Assembly (NCBI GenBank): GCA_026210745.1
Contig: CP110631.1
Location: 3,100,001 to 3,164,000, forward strand
Length of the DNA: 64,000 bases
Direction of reading: 5' to 3'
Origin: Exobasidium rhododendri
Taxonomy: Eukaryota; Basidiomycota; Exobasidiomycetes; Exobasidiales; Exobasidiaceae
The notes below the pieces were generated by a model. The model was not told where the DNA came from and searched no databases. It worked only from the letters and a program-made list of their open reading frames with translations. A program made the translations under genes and the position numbers. Below are positions 25,119 through 34,179 of the stretch, piece by piece (position 1 is the stretch's first letter; each line of letters begins with the position of its first letter).

Positions 25119-25529
25119 GACGCAGCGCGGACTCGTCTGTAGGAGACGAAACGCAAAGCGTGACCGTGTATCGGACCGAAGCGCAAAGTGATTCGCAGGT
25201 CTCTAGGGAGCTTGCAGTAACGTTGACAAATTCAAGACGGAGACAACCAGTGTGATCTTCGGTCGAGTCCGTCACAACGCTCTCAAAATTATAGTCCCGT
25301 TCGCCGCATTGCTGTGGAGGGCAAGCTGCAAGGACCGAAAAAGCGCGTGCGTTGGAATGAATCGAGAAGTATGGTCAAGGACGTCTCAAACATGCGCTCG
25401 AGGAGTAAAGCAGCCATCTGAATATGGAGAGGAAAACGGGAAGGCGATGCAGCCAATCTTTAATTCGTAGCTTCCATGATGATGCAGTGGAGAGAACGGT
25501 AAATCAAAACAATGTCATATCAGTGGTAT
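25119..25529. promoter_or_regulatory. Spacer: ULA1 promoter and carrier 3' flank
   Basis: About 410 bp between the ULA1 start and the stop codon of the mitochondrial carrier, both on the minus strand. No gene, repeat or clear site was recognised. Confidence 0.5.
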
Positions 25530-26675
25530 TTACAGTAGCCCCTTGTCTCGCTTGTTCAGAAAGAATCGGAATCCCTCGTACGACAACCAGCATACTGCGT
25601 TGGCAGGAATATGGGTTGCAATTCGAGCACTCATTCCTCTCGTGAAGCCTTTTGCACCTTCCCTCGCTTTGATGATACGAAAAGCTTCCGCCAGTCCAGA
25701 AGCGTTTCGTATTTGAGCATCTGTACTTGAGCCTCTAGTCTGCAATAGTGTTTTCGCAACGTCGAGAGGTGTGGTGATGGCGGCCGCTACGGCACCAGAG
25801 AAGCCTCCTGCTATAGCGTGTGTGATTGGTGAGTATGTTTCTGATGGATTCAAGACCTTCTTCGCCCATTCGTATGTAGAAAATTGTACGGCGGTGAATG
25901 GTATAGTCATCGCCAAGGTGGTCGGATAGGAGACGTAGAAGGCTCTCAATCCCTCTTGCCTATAGACTGACGCAGCACATTTGAAGACTCCCCGATGAGC
26001 AGAGCCATGCATCTGCATTCTCTGTTTGATCACTGCAGAGGGGCATGTAGAAGAGGAGGGGAAAGTGAGTGAACCATGGAGGAAGGAAGCAAGGAAAGCA
26101 TTGTGTCCTACTCACCATCAAATGGATTCATGAAAGCATCAGAGGCGATCGTCGCAGATGAACCTGCAAAGGCTGGAGAGGCAAGGTGTGTGTGTCAGAA
26201 TCGGCTTGGCAGGTCGCTACTCCCTTCCCTACCTCATTCACCTGTGCTTGCAAAATGATGACCCTTCCCATTCCCGCCTGTCAGATCCTTTACTGCCTCG
26301 TATGTACCAAAGTAAACAGCATGAGCTGGTCCTGCTCCCATAATCACAGAGGACACTCCTCTCCACAACGTTCGAAATCCTTCAACACTGCTTATTCGCG
26401 TCAGTGCTTGCGTCACTCCGGTATATGTAGCGGCTGGCGAAGCTGACAGTATCTGCATTCGCGTCTGGTAATGCTTGTGACTTTAGTATAGCTGCCAACG
26501 ACACTTTCACCTCCTTCACACTTACTCTGATAACATCTACTGGGAACATGAGCGCATGCTCGCTTATGCCTGCTAATGCTCCAGCAATCATGTTAACATG
26601 TAGGGGGACATTGTTGCCTAGTCCTTCGTAATCTATCTCTTCCTCGAGCGCCACCGAAGCCGTTTCTGAGGCCAT
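25530..26675 (-). CDS. MRS3: Mitochondrial iron carrier, mitoferrin/MRS3-MRS4 type
   Basis: Four exons (26675-26526, 26464-26242, 26172-26116, 26032-25530) join in phase to 310 residues, the usual carrier size. Three tandem carrier repeats are marked by the Px[DE]xx[KR] signatures FPVDVIRTRMQ, NPFDVIKQRMQ and TPLDVAKTLLQ. NPFDVIKQRMQ and the final WLSYEGFRFFLNK match the Mrs3/4 (mitoferrin) group, which moves ferrous iron into the matrix for heme and Fe-S synthesis. Six membrane helices are expected in the inner membrane. The exon of 57 nt (26172-26116) is short but keeps phase. Substrate assignment rests on signature similarity only. MRS3 is used as the family symbol; MRS4 would fit equally well. 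Confidence 0.85.
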
Positions 26676-27705
26676 TTTGGTGTCTATTATCCCTGTCCAC
26701 TATCCCTTCTCTCTGGCGACACACCGGGTCCGACACGAGAGTTCTTCAGCTTCTATAGCAATCTATTTCCTTGGCTCGTTAATCGTTCGTCAATGAGCAG
26801 CGATCGAATACTCAGTGTGCTGTCGAAAGTGCTGTCGAAATAGAGAGACGTCTGAGTGAGTCAGCATCACTTCGCGACTAAATTGAAGAAGATCAGGCTC
26901 GTTCCGATCGTCTGTCTCTTCTATTCTCGCCCCGCCGCACTTCTCTACCGTCTCAATCGCCGCGGGTTGCTAAGCAATGACATCTCGATGTCATCTTCCT
27001 GTCTCTAGCTTTTCATACTCGCTCACTCTAGTCTAACTTTGTTTGCTCACAAGACGATCGTTCAAAATCTGCCATGCCACATCGAGCACTTACCTTGGTG
27101 CAGTGTATCGTCTCTTCAAGCCTTCTATACCGAGTTTGCCAGGCCTTTTTTGAGTGAAGAAGTGAGGGACAAGCACACCAGGAAGTAAAGTGTCTCTAGA
27201 TTACGCGCCCAGCTTCCTTTTTTTTCCTCTAATTTTTTTACTTTCTTCTCTTTCACTCGGACTGATTGAATCTAATCGGCGTTTGCTTAGGAGGACCCTC
27301 CTACTACTGTAACAGGATCACTCAATATGACTATCTTTTGGCACCGATCTACTAAGAAGGTCGCTCTCCCCCCCTCTCTCCCGGATACTTCCTAATGTAG
27401 TCGAGTACATCGTTGCAAGCCTTGACAGTAGATTATTGACATCCCTCCTTCCACTGTCACGTTGCAACAGGAAAGGGATGGGAAGCTCAGACGACTGCTT
27501 ATAGAAAGCCCTGCACTTGCCCGTCATAGATCGAGACACTATTAGAAAGGTGTAGCACGCGTTTCTAATTTGAGGGGAACCTATCTACGCCTTTGCAAGC
27601 GAAAGGAAAGAGGAGTGACACTCTGAGAGGGGTCTTTTCGAGACGTACTACCTTCCGCTTTCCTCTGATGTTGTTCGATGTAACATGATTGACACTGACT
27701 AATGC
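26676..27705. promoter_or_regulatory. 1-kb divergent promoter MRS3/FIG4 with uORFs
   Basis: This is the longest gene-free stretch between two head-to-head genes here. It contains T-rich and pyrimidine-rich runs at about 27219-27255 and a cluster of tiny upstream reading frames directly before the FIG4 start (27668-27702). No RNA gene or repeat was recognised. Confidence 0.5.
27668..27702 (+). promoter_or_regulatory. uORF cluster before FIG4, including a start-stop element
   Basis: Three short upstream frames are packed into 35 bases: ATG to TGA at 27668-27688 (6 codons), ATG-TAA directly at 27678-27683 (a minimal start-stop uORF), and ATG to TAA at 27685-27702 (5 codons). The last stop overlaps another out-of-frame ATG at 27702, four bases before the FIG4 ATG. 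If transcribed, these should reduce translation from the first FIG4 ATG. Confidence 0.6.
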
Positions 27706-30700
27706 ATGGACAACTCAGCGGCAGCAGCAGCAGCAGCACCAATGAGCAAAGGCCCAGAAGCTTTGGCTCACGAGACAGACGGCCGGACGTCAGCAACTGA
27801 CGACATCCCGATCATTGGACCAGAAGACTGCACTTCCGAGCCAGCCCTGCGTCCGTCACAAGGGAAAGATAGCGATCGATTGCGATCGAGCTCTAGAACT
27901 TCCGGGCTGCATCTAACGGCTATCGAGAATGCAACAAGTCATGAGACCGATGACAGGGTCACTGCCTTCTTACCACCCCCGTCACTTAAATCGGTAGATG
28001 CATCATCCTGCAATACAGTGGAAGGAGATTCCAAGAACTCAAATGGAGACAAGGAGAGAACAGAGTCATCTGCGAATGCACAGGTGGACGCTTTAGAACC
28101 AGGAAGATTGAGCGAATTGAAGCGCTTCACTTTGTGGGAGACAAGGACAAAGTTTTACTTGGTAGCGTACAATACTTCACAGACTGGTTTCCGCATCTTG
28201 AAGGTTGATCGTACACCAGAGCAACACTTTTCTAAAGACTGCGGGGCAGAGGCTGGAGAGTCGGGAGTATCGAACAATGCAGACCCAATACAGGGGGGTC
28301 TCACTGCAGAAGCAAGCGCAAGTGTCCCGTCCAGACCCTCCCTCGCACCACCTGATCAACAGAGCCTCGCTGCCAATGCGTGGAACCTCAACGTCACCTC
28401 AGACAGAGTCGTGTACACTCGCACCCAAGTCACGAAGCTGCTTGACATGATCGGTGAAGGGAACAAATCTACCGGGGGAATAAAGGAGGTAGGGAGATTC
28501 TTCGGAATCGTGGGCTTCATCCGATTTACCAGCACATACTACATGGTCCTCATCTCTCGAAGAAGTGTCGTTGGCTTACTGGGTGGACATTACATCTACC
28601 ACTGCGATGAGACCACGATCCTCCCTGTTTGTCACCCCAACGTGTTGGCGAGTGTCAGTGGAAGAACGAAAGCGTTGGACCTGGAGGAGGCCAGACTTTT
28701 ACACACGTTCAAACAGGTCGATCTGAGCAAGAATTTCTACTTCAGTTATACGTACGATCTGACAAACACATTGCAGGACAATCTCACTTCAGACGAGTCA
28801 AGTAGAGCAAAGGACGCCACGTCATGGGGATACAACGAGAAGTTTATCTGGAATCATCACTTGCTCTTGCCGGCTTTTGCCTCCTCTCAACATTTGTGGA
28901 AGCAGACAGATCCCGACCCAGCGAGCGAGTGGGTACTGCCTCTGATCTACGGATTTGTTGACCAGGCAAAGCTTTGTGTGTTGAATTGCACTATCCACGT
29001 CACCATCATTGCCAGACGCTCGAGACACTTTGCAGGCGCTCGCTTCTTAAAGAGGGGAACCGATGAAAACGGACATGTTGCCAACGACGTCGAGACGGAG
29101 CAGATAGTCAGCGAGGCTCTCACCACACCATTTTATGCACCTCGTTCGAGGAAGAAGGGTGAAAAGCATTCATCGGTGGGTCCGAATCCTCGTTACACTT
29201 CATACGTCATGCATAGAGGTAGCATACCCATCTATTGGACTCAAGATTCGACAAACATGTCCCCTAGGCCGCCCATTGAGATCAGCGTAGTAGATCCGTA
29301 CTACTCCTCTGCCGCCCTTCACTTTGACGATATGCTTCGACGGTACGGGCATCCGATCATCGTGTTGAATCTCATCAAATCAAAGGAAAAGCAGCCTAGG
29401 GAGGTGAAGTTGTTAGGGGCGTTTGGTGAATGCGTGGGCTACCTGAACCAGTTCCTTCCTAAAGACAAGAAGTTGCAATACATTGCATGGGACATGAGTC
29501 GAGCCAGTAAGAGTCGTGACCAAGATGTGATAGGCGTGCTGGAAGACATAGCAGAGGAGACAGTAAATGCGACAAAGTTCTTTCACTCTGGCCCTGAACC
29601 GAACAACTTCGCTTTTGCAAACGGCAGAAAGGAAAGAAGAGAAACGATCTTGCTACAAAGTGGGGTGGCGAGGGTGAACTGTGTCGATTGCTTGGACCGA
29701 ACGAATGCCGCTCAATTTGTGATAGGGAAAGCTGCTTTCGGTCACCAATTACATGCGCTGGGATTGCTGGATGACCCGAGCCTGCCGTTTGACAGTGACG
29801 CAGTTGACATGTTGACGGAAATGTACCACGACCTGGGCGACACGATAGCGCTACAGTATGGTGGCTCACACCTGGTCAACACGATGGAGACATACCGCAA
29901 GATCAACCAATGGACTTCTCACTCTAGAGACATGCTCGAAGGTCTGAAACGCTACTATGCCAATTCATTTGTAGATGCAGACAAGCAAGCAGCGATTAAT
30001 TTGTTCCTCGGTGTGGATGCCGACGTTCATGAGTCCAACTCTTCCTCCCTGCAAACGAAGCGTCAGCGTCGACATTACCAACAATGGTTCACGCCGGAGT
30101 ATCTTGAGCCTCGAGATTCCATTCTGAGGAGTGAAAGTAGACTGGATCAAATCGTCAATGCTTCCACCAGTTTCTGGGCAGAATACTATCGACCGAACCT
30201 GTTCACCGACCTGTTGCGCCACCATGCGTTCAAGATGACGGCCGTCCACCAACACATGTCTCCACTGCCTTCTGCGATCTCTCCCAGCTTGAAGTCTTCT
30301 TCCTTGACAGCATCTCGAAGCAGAGTTTCAAGCTTAAGCAATGGAGCTCTCATACCCAGTTCCCCCATGTCGACGAACGCATCCTCCTTTAGTAATGCTG
30401 CGTTCATCGACACAGCCACCACCACCTCTAGTCCATTTACTTCGAGAATCACGGGAGCCAATCACGGTGGTAGCACATCAGAATCTCGATCGAAACGGAC
30501 TCAGAATGACGATTCTGCTTCTGTCAGCACAAAAGTGACACCGCAGCCAGCCATCATCGGTGGTGTTCGAAGATGGATAAGCTTGAATAGAGGAGACCAC
30601 GTTCATCCTAGGAGCGTTTCTTCTTCTAGTAGTCCTCTGTCAAGAAAGAGGCCAGAGACAGAGGAGGAAGAAAAGGCCGTCGCAGCAGCAGCAGCAGCAG

Positions 30701-31326
30701 CAACAAGCGCAGCCTCAGAATACAGTGCAACGAACGTCGATGGAGAGTCTGCTTGGCCTAGCTGGGAGGAGATCACCGGTGCTCAAGTTACGGCGCCAAC
30801 CACTGAAGCATTACTGAAGAGCTACACCAATCCTGCCGTATCTGCAGAAGAAGCAAAGGAGTACGCTTGGTGGCTGGACCAATTTCGAGACGTTGCCTTT
30901 GACGCCGGACTGCCCAATTCTGTTCCGGAACCGGCAGCCCTGATGCCTATTCCAGGTGGCGGAGGCGGTTTTGGTGCAGGACTGACCGGTCTGACACCTC
31001 TCTACCAGATCGGAATCCGAAGACCTGCTACACAGAAGCAAAGACAGCTGATTGCAGAAGCGGACGCTCAGCTGTATGATTACGAAGTCGGCATCAGTCT
31101 CGGTCATTATTTGACCCTGGAGAAGTCGGATTCAAGTGGTAACGTTGGCGGGAATGCTGGCGATAGCAGCGAGGAGGAGGGCAAGATCGATCCTGCCCTC
31201 TTGAATTATCCACTCTCGGCCAATTCCCTGAACTCCGTCCCCAGTGAAAACAAAGTTCGAGCGTTTTCTCGTTGGATCACTGGCCCAAATCGGACTACCA
31301 GTGCGTTGACTTCGATTAGCGTGTGA
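27706..31326 (+). CDS. FIG4: Polyphosphoinositide 5-phosphatase FIG4 (Sac domain)
   Basis: A single exon encodes 1206 residues, longer than yeast Fig4 (about 880) because of Ser/Ala-rich tails. Fig4 acts with the kinase Fab1 and scaffold Vac14 on the vacuole or endosome membrane to turn over PI(3,5)P2. The Sac domain begins near FTLWETRTKFYLVAYN (about residue 145), continues through FFGIVGFIRFTSTYYMVLIS and YFSYTYDLTNTLQ, and carries the catalytic CX5R motif C659-VDCLD-R665-T. The Fig4-type WTSHSRDMLEGLKRYYANSF segment follows. The C-terminal 400 residues are low complexity with an Ala run (about 30675-30710). The start at 27706 is the first in-frame ATG, but uORFs precede it; ATG at 27742 is an alternative. 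Confidence 0.92.
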   Translation: MDNSAAAAAAAPMSKGPEALAHETDGRTSATDDIPIIGPEDCTSEPALRPSQGKDSDRLRSSSRTSGLHLTAIENATSHETDDRVTAFLPPPSLKSVDASSCNTVEGDSKNSNGDKERTESSANAQVDALEPGRLSELKRFTLWETRTKFYLVAYNTSQTGFRILKVDRTPEQHFSKDCGAEAGESGVSNNADPIQGGLTAEASASVPSRPSLAPPDQQSLAANAWNLNVTSDRVVYTRTQVTKLLDMIGEGNKSTGGIKEVGRFFGIVGFIRFTSTYYMVLISRRSVVGLLGGHYIYHCDETTILPVCHPNVLASVSGRTKALDLEEARLLHTFKQVDLSKNFYFSYTYDLTNTLQDNLTSDESSRAKDATSWGYNEKFIWNHHLLLPAFASSQHLWKQTDPDPASEWVLPLIYGFVDQAKLCVLNCTIHVTIIARRSRHFAGARFLKRGTDENGHVANDVETEQIVSEALTTPFYAPRSRKKGEKHSSVGPNPRYTSYVMHRGSIPIYWTQDSTNMSPRPPIEISVVDPYYSSAALHFDDMLRRYGHPIIVLNLIKSKEKQPREVKLLGAFGECVGYLNQFLPKDKKLQYIAWDMSRASKSRDQDVIGVLEDIAEETVNATKFFHSGPEPNNFAFANGRKERRETILLQSGVARVNCVDCLDRTNAAQFVIGKAAFGHQLHALGLLDDPSLPFDSDAVDMLTEMYHDLGDTIALQYGGSHLVNTMETYRKINQWTSHSRDMLEGLKRYYANSFVDADKQAAINLFLGVDADVHESNSSSLQTKRQRRHYQQWFTPEYLEPRDSILRSESRLDQIVNASTSFWAEYYRPNLFTDLLRHHAFKMTAVHQHMSPLPSAISPSLKSSSLTASRSRVSSLSNGALIPSSPMSTNASSFSNAAFIDTATTTSSPFTSRITGANHGGSTSESRSKRTQNDDSASVSTKVTPQPAIIGGVRRWISLNRGDHVHPRSVSSSSSPLSRKRPETEEEEKAVAAAAAAATSAASEYSATNVDGESAWPSWEEITGAQVTAPTTEALLKSYTNPAVSAEEAKEYAWWLDQFRDVAFDAGLPNSVPEPAALMPIPGGGGGFGAGLTGLTPLYQIGIRRPATQKQRQLIAEADAQLYDYEVGISLGHYLTLEKSDSSGNVGGNAGDSSEEEGKIDPALLNYPLSANSLNSVPSENKVRAFSRWITGPNRTTSALTSISV

Positions 31327-31420
31327 GGGTTAAAGCAAGCAGAGATACGAACTTAAATGTACATAGTATGTAGTAGTAATGGTAACACCACCCCTGGCAG
31401 CATTTTTCACTGCCCTGCAA

Positions 31421-32358
31421 TCAATGCTTCTTCTGCTTCAAGCTGGGGGCAGGAACGTCTGGATTGAGCTTCTTGAAAGCAAAGTAGGTAGGAAAGCCGA
31501 TGAAGAAGTGAGACAGTGCCCATTTTGCCTGTTGACATTGGGCGGTGATGAAGGTTTTGGGCGATCAGCTTTCGACGACACACAAAAGAGAAGAGGAGTA
31601 TACTCACCACTGTAGCCCTGGAAGCACCTCTCTTGTTAAGATAGACAGTCATGGCCGTCGCTTCAGCAAAGTGAGCAGCTATGAGCCCCTTCCACACTAT
31701 CGAGACTAGACCGATCCCTCCAATACTCTCTCGAATGCTGACAAGGTATCGCGAGAGGACCGGTGGAATAGTATCAAGCGCTGCAGGATTCGACATCAAT
31801 GTCAAAGAGAAGAAAATGACGACCCATAGTGGTAGATCTCGAGGTATAGCAAACTTGACGGGATACTGCCAAAGAAAACGGAGTTTTCGCTTTCGCATCA
31901 GAAACCAGCTTCCCGGAAAGATCATGTGCTTGTTGACAGCCTAAACTCCACTCACTCTTTTGGGAAGTTTTTCTTCTGCGTCTTGACTCATAGACACTAA
32001 TCGAGCTCGGACTTCAGATGCTTCCTTTATGGCAGGGGTAAAAGGTACTTGCACTTCCTTCTTTTTGCCAGACGGATTCCAGAATAGCTCATCGACGTAC
32101 TGATATTCAATGGTGAAGCCCTTTGAATTGATCTTGGTCATCTTGGCCTTACGAGGAGGCGACGTCAGCTGCTTGTTGTGCTGCAAGACGATGGCGATCA
32201 TTGAATCCTGCATGTAGGGATGAATGAGCAATTATTCCCCCCCATACATGGTCTCCAGAAGAAGCCTGCCTGTTTATCAGTTCTTCCGCTCTACTCACTT
32301 CATGATCTTTGTTCATGTGTTCGAGCATGCCTGCAGCACGAGAAGCAACGGGATCCAT
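31421..32358 (-). CDS. DUF2470 domain membrane protein
   Basis: Four exons (32358-32299, 32207-31956, 31865-31608, 31528-31421) join in phase to 225 residues. The N-terminus has the DUF2470 signature MLEHMNKDHEDSMIAIVLQH, found in HugZ-like heme-related proteins and in fungal membrane proteins. The C-terminal half has about three hydrophobic segments: LPLWVVIFFSLTLMSNP, GLVSIVWKGLIAAHFAEA and WALSHFFIGFPTYFAF. Its role is not known to me; heme or flavin contact is only suggested by the domain name. Intron 2 (31866-31955) is 90 nt, a multiple of three, and has an in-frame TAG, so retention would truncate the protein. The gene is convergent with FIG4, with stops only 95 bp apart. Confidence 0.8.
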
Positions 32359-32804
32359 GTTGCGCGATTTTGCTGGCTAGCGAGAACTCAGAGGGAGGAT
32401 TGAGAGACAAAGGAAGAAGCGACTTTCGTACAAGGGCGCATGCACCATCTTGTAGCCTAAAAGCTCTGCAATCTGGGTGACAAAGTGGAGAAGACGTGAC
32501 TCCATAGTGGTAAATCAGATACAGGCCCGTTGAAAGAGAAGTCAGCGAGATAGGCCTGTGCGGGAGAAGGGTAATAATGTCAAAGCGTTGGAGCGCTGTC
32601 TGAGCTCAGCTTGGAGAAAGAGGAGGTGCTACACAGCACAATATCACAAAGAAGCAGAGCACTTCCACCAATTCGCATCCTTGTTGAGCAGTCGTCGTTC
32701 GTCTACTGGCCTCCCTCGATCACACACCGGCAAGGGCCTCAATCGATGAAAATGTCATTCGCTTGTCCTTCTGCGAGAACGAAACAACACTTTTGGCAAC
32801 AGTA
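32359..32804. promoter_or_regulatory. Spacer: DUF2470 promoter and PRE4 3' flank
   Basis: About 446 bp between the DUF2470 start and the PRE4 stop, both on the minus strand. Open frames here are shadows. Nothing else was recognised. Confidence 0.5.
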
Positions 32805-33751
32805 TCACTGTGTTTGTGGGCCATATCCCCGAAGACCTTCTGCAAATCCCCAATTAGTAGCGACACTTCTTGGCTCAGAGATGCTAGCACCCTCCTTTGT
32901 GATCTTTGCAACTTGGAATCTATTGAGACTTCTTGCATCTCGATAGACTGCAAGGCGGAGAAATGCCAGACACAGTCAGTCTCCAGCTTTTCCTTTCTCT
33001 TCACTAAGGCCCCATTCCGGTGCGACTCACATAGTACTTTCATGCAATTCTCTAGAATCTCATTCGCCTCTGCCTCTTCAATCACTCCTTCCCTGCCTTC
33101 CACTGCTTTCCGAAGTAAAGGCTGTGCTAGATGGAGACCAAATCCAGTAGCAATCGTTGAGCTCTGATACGTGGTGCCTAGAAGGTCAACGTAACCTAGA
33201 AAAGGGACTCCAGAGGTGGGATCCACGCCAGCCAAGACGAGTGAATTCCACAGAGGATCGACCTTGGTTCTTCTGTTGTACATCATTCGCGACAACGATC
33301 GATAGAGTTGAGGTGGGGTCAACGTATGTGCATCTCCTGCGTTAAATTCGGTCAACCTTCATTGCCAAAGAGGTAAAATGTCAGCAGATCCATATTGGTG
33401 GCTAAGATCTTTTCTCTCGTAAACCACTCACATGAGCTTGTCGATGCTGTGCTGTATGTATTGAAAGTCACTCATGTCTCCTCCCGCTCCGACAATTGAA
33501 TTAGCACCCTCGACATGAATTATCCTCCGTACATCCATGAATCTTGAGAGCGAACCATACGAAGCCAAGGTATCGGAAGCCATCATGATACCATCCTTAT
33601 ATCTCAGAGCCAAGATGGAGGTACCTGTGACAATGGGTTGCTGTGTATGTTGTCGAGCTTCATCGAAAGCGTCAGTATGATGAGAAGCAGGACCGGCTGA
33701 AATGTGATCCAGGTATGGTTGGGATGACCAGGTCTGGCCTGGTGCAGTCAT
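32805..33751 (-). CDS. PRE4: Proteasome subunit beta type-4 (beta-7, PRE4)
   Basis: Three exons (33751-33432, 33356-33031, 32947-32805) join in phase to 262 residues, matching Pre4 (266). It is the non-catalytic beta-7 ring subunit of the 20S proteasome. Seen are a propeptide, then the mature-type start PIVTGTSILALRYKDGIMMASDTLASYGS, shown here in two blocks (PIVTGTSILALRYKDG and IMMASDTLASYGS), then GAGGDMSDFQ, VDLLGTTYQSSTIATGFG and, after the last splice, VLFYRDARSLNRFQVAKIT. The C-terminus WGFAEGLRGYGPQTQ is characteristic of the long beta-7 tail, which clamps against the neighbouring half. The frame does not continue without splicing, so the last exon is assigned from phase and conservation. 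Divergent to the bromodomain gene. Confidence 0.92.
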
Positions 33752-34179
33752 TGCTGTCGTTTATGCGTGGGAGGCTCTGAGGAAGGATAAAAGTTGCTTC
33801 AGTGTTAGATCAGGTCAGTGCATCAGCAGCGACTTGCCTGAATGAGAAAGACGCGCAAGCGCACTGGAGAATGTTCACGTGGCTCCAGAACATGGATTCA
33901 AGGCGTGAAGAGGGCGCCGATAGAGACGGCAATTTTAATTCCTCGCACTCATAGACGACAAAATAAAGAAAAGGGGGAAATTAAAGGCGAGAAGCTCGAC
34001 GATCACTGAAGTTGAAGCAAAGCGAAGCGTGAGAGAGAAAGGTTCAAGGCAATCGCACGTCTGTTCCTTTCTGTCTCTACTCTTTTGCACTGTCGGATTG
34101 AGGAAGAGCGTTTTCATTGCGGTCCAGTGCCGTAAAGGCGCAAGACAGTCACGTCTGGCGGTGAGGGGAAGAAAGGTGG
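33752..34179. promoter_or_regulatory. Divergent promoter PRE4/bromodomain gene with CACGTG box
   Basis: A 428-bp spacer with a CACGTG palindrome at 33876-33881, 125 bp from the PRE4 start. No gene was seen. Confidence 0.55.
33876..33881. promoter_or_regulatory. CACGTG E-box
   Basis: A palindromic bHLH-type core, second of four found in divergent spacers here. Its function is inferred. Confidence 0.5.

Noticed and set aside
6383-31326. A functional phosphoinositide gene cluster (PIK1 and FIG4)
   Set aside because: The two genes are more than 17 kb apart with unrelated genes between; co-location looks accidental.
31407-31955. A 15-nt intron joining DUF2470 exon 2 to the next frame
   Set aside because: Too short to splice; a 90-nt intron with the same donor and a strong CTTTGGCAG acceptor keeps phase and conserved sequence.
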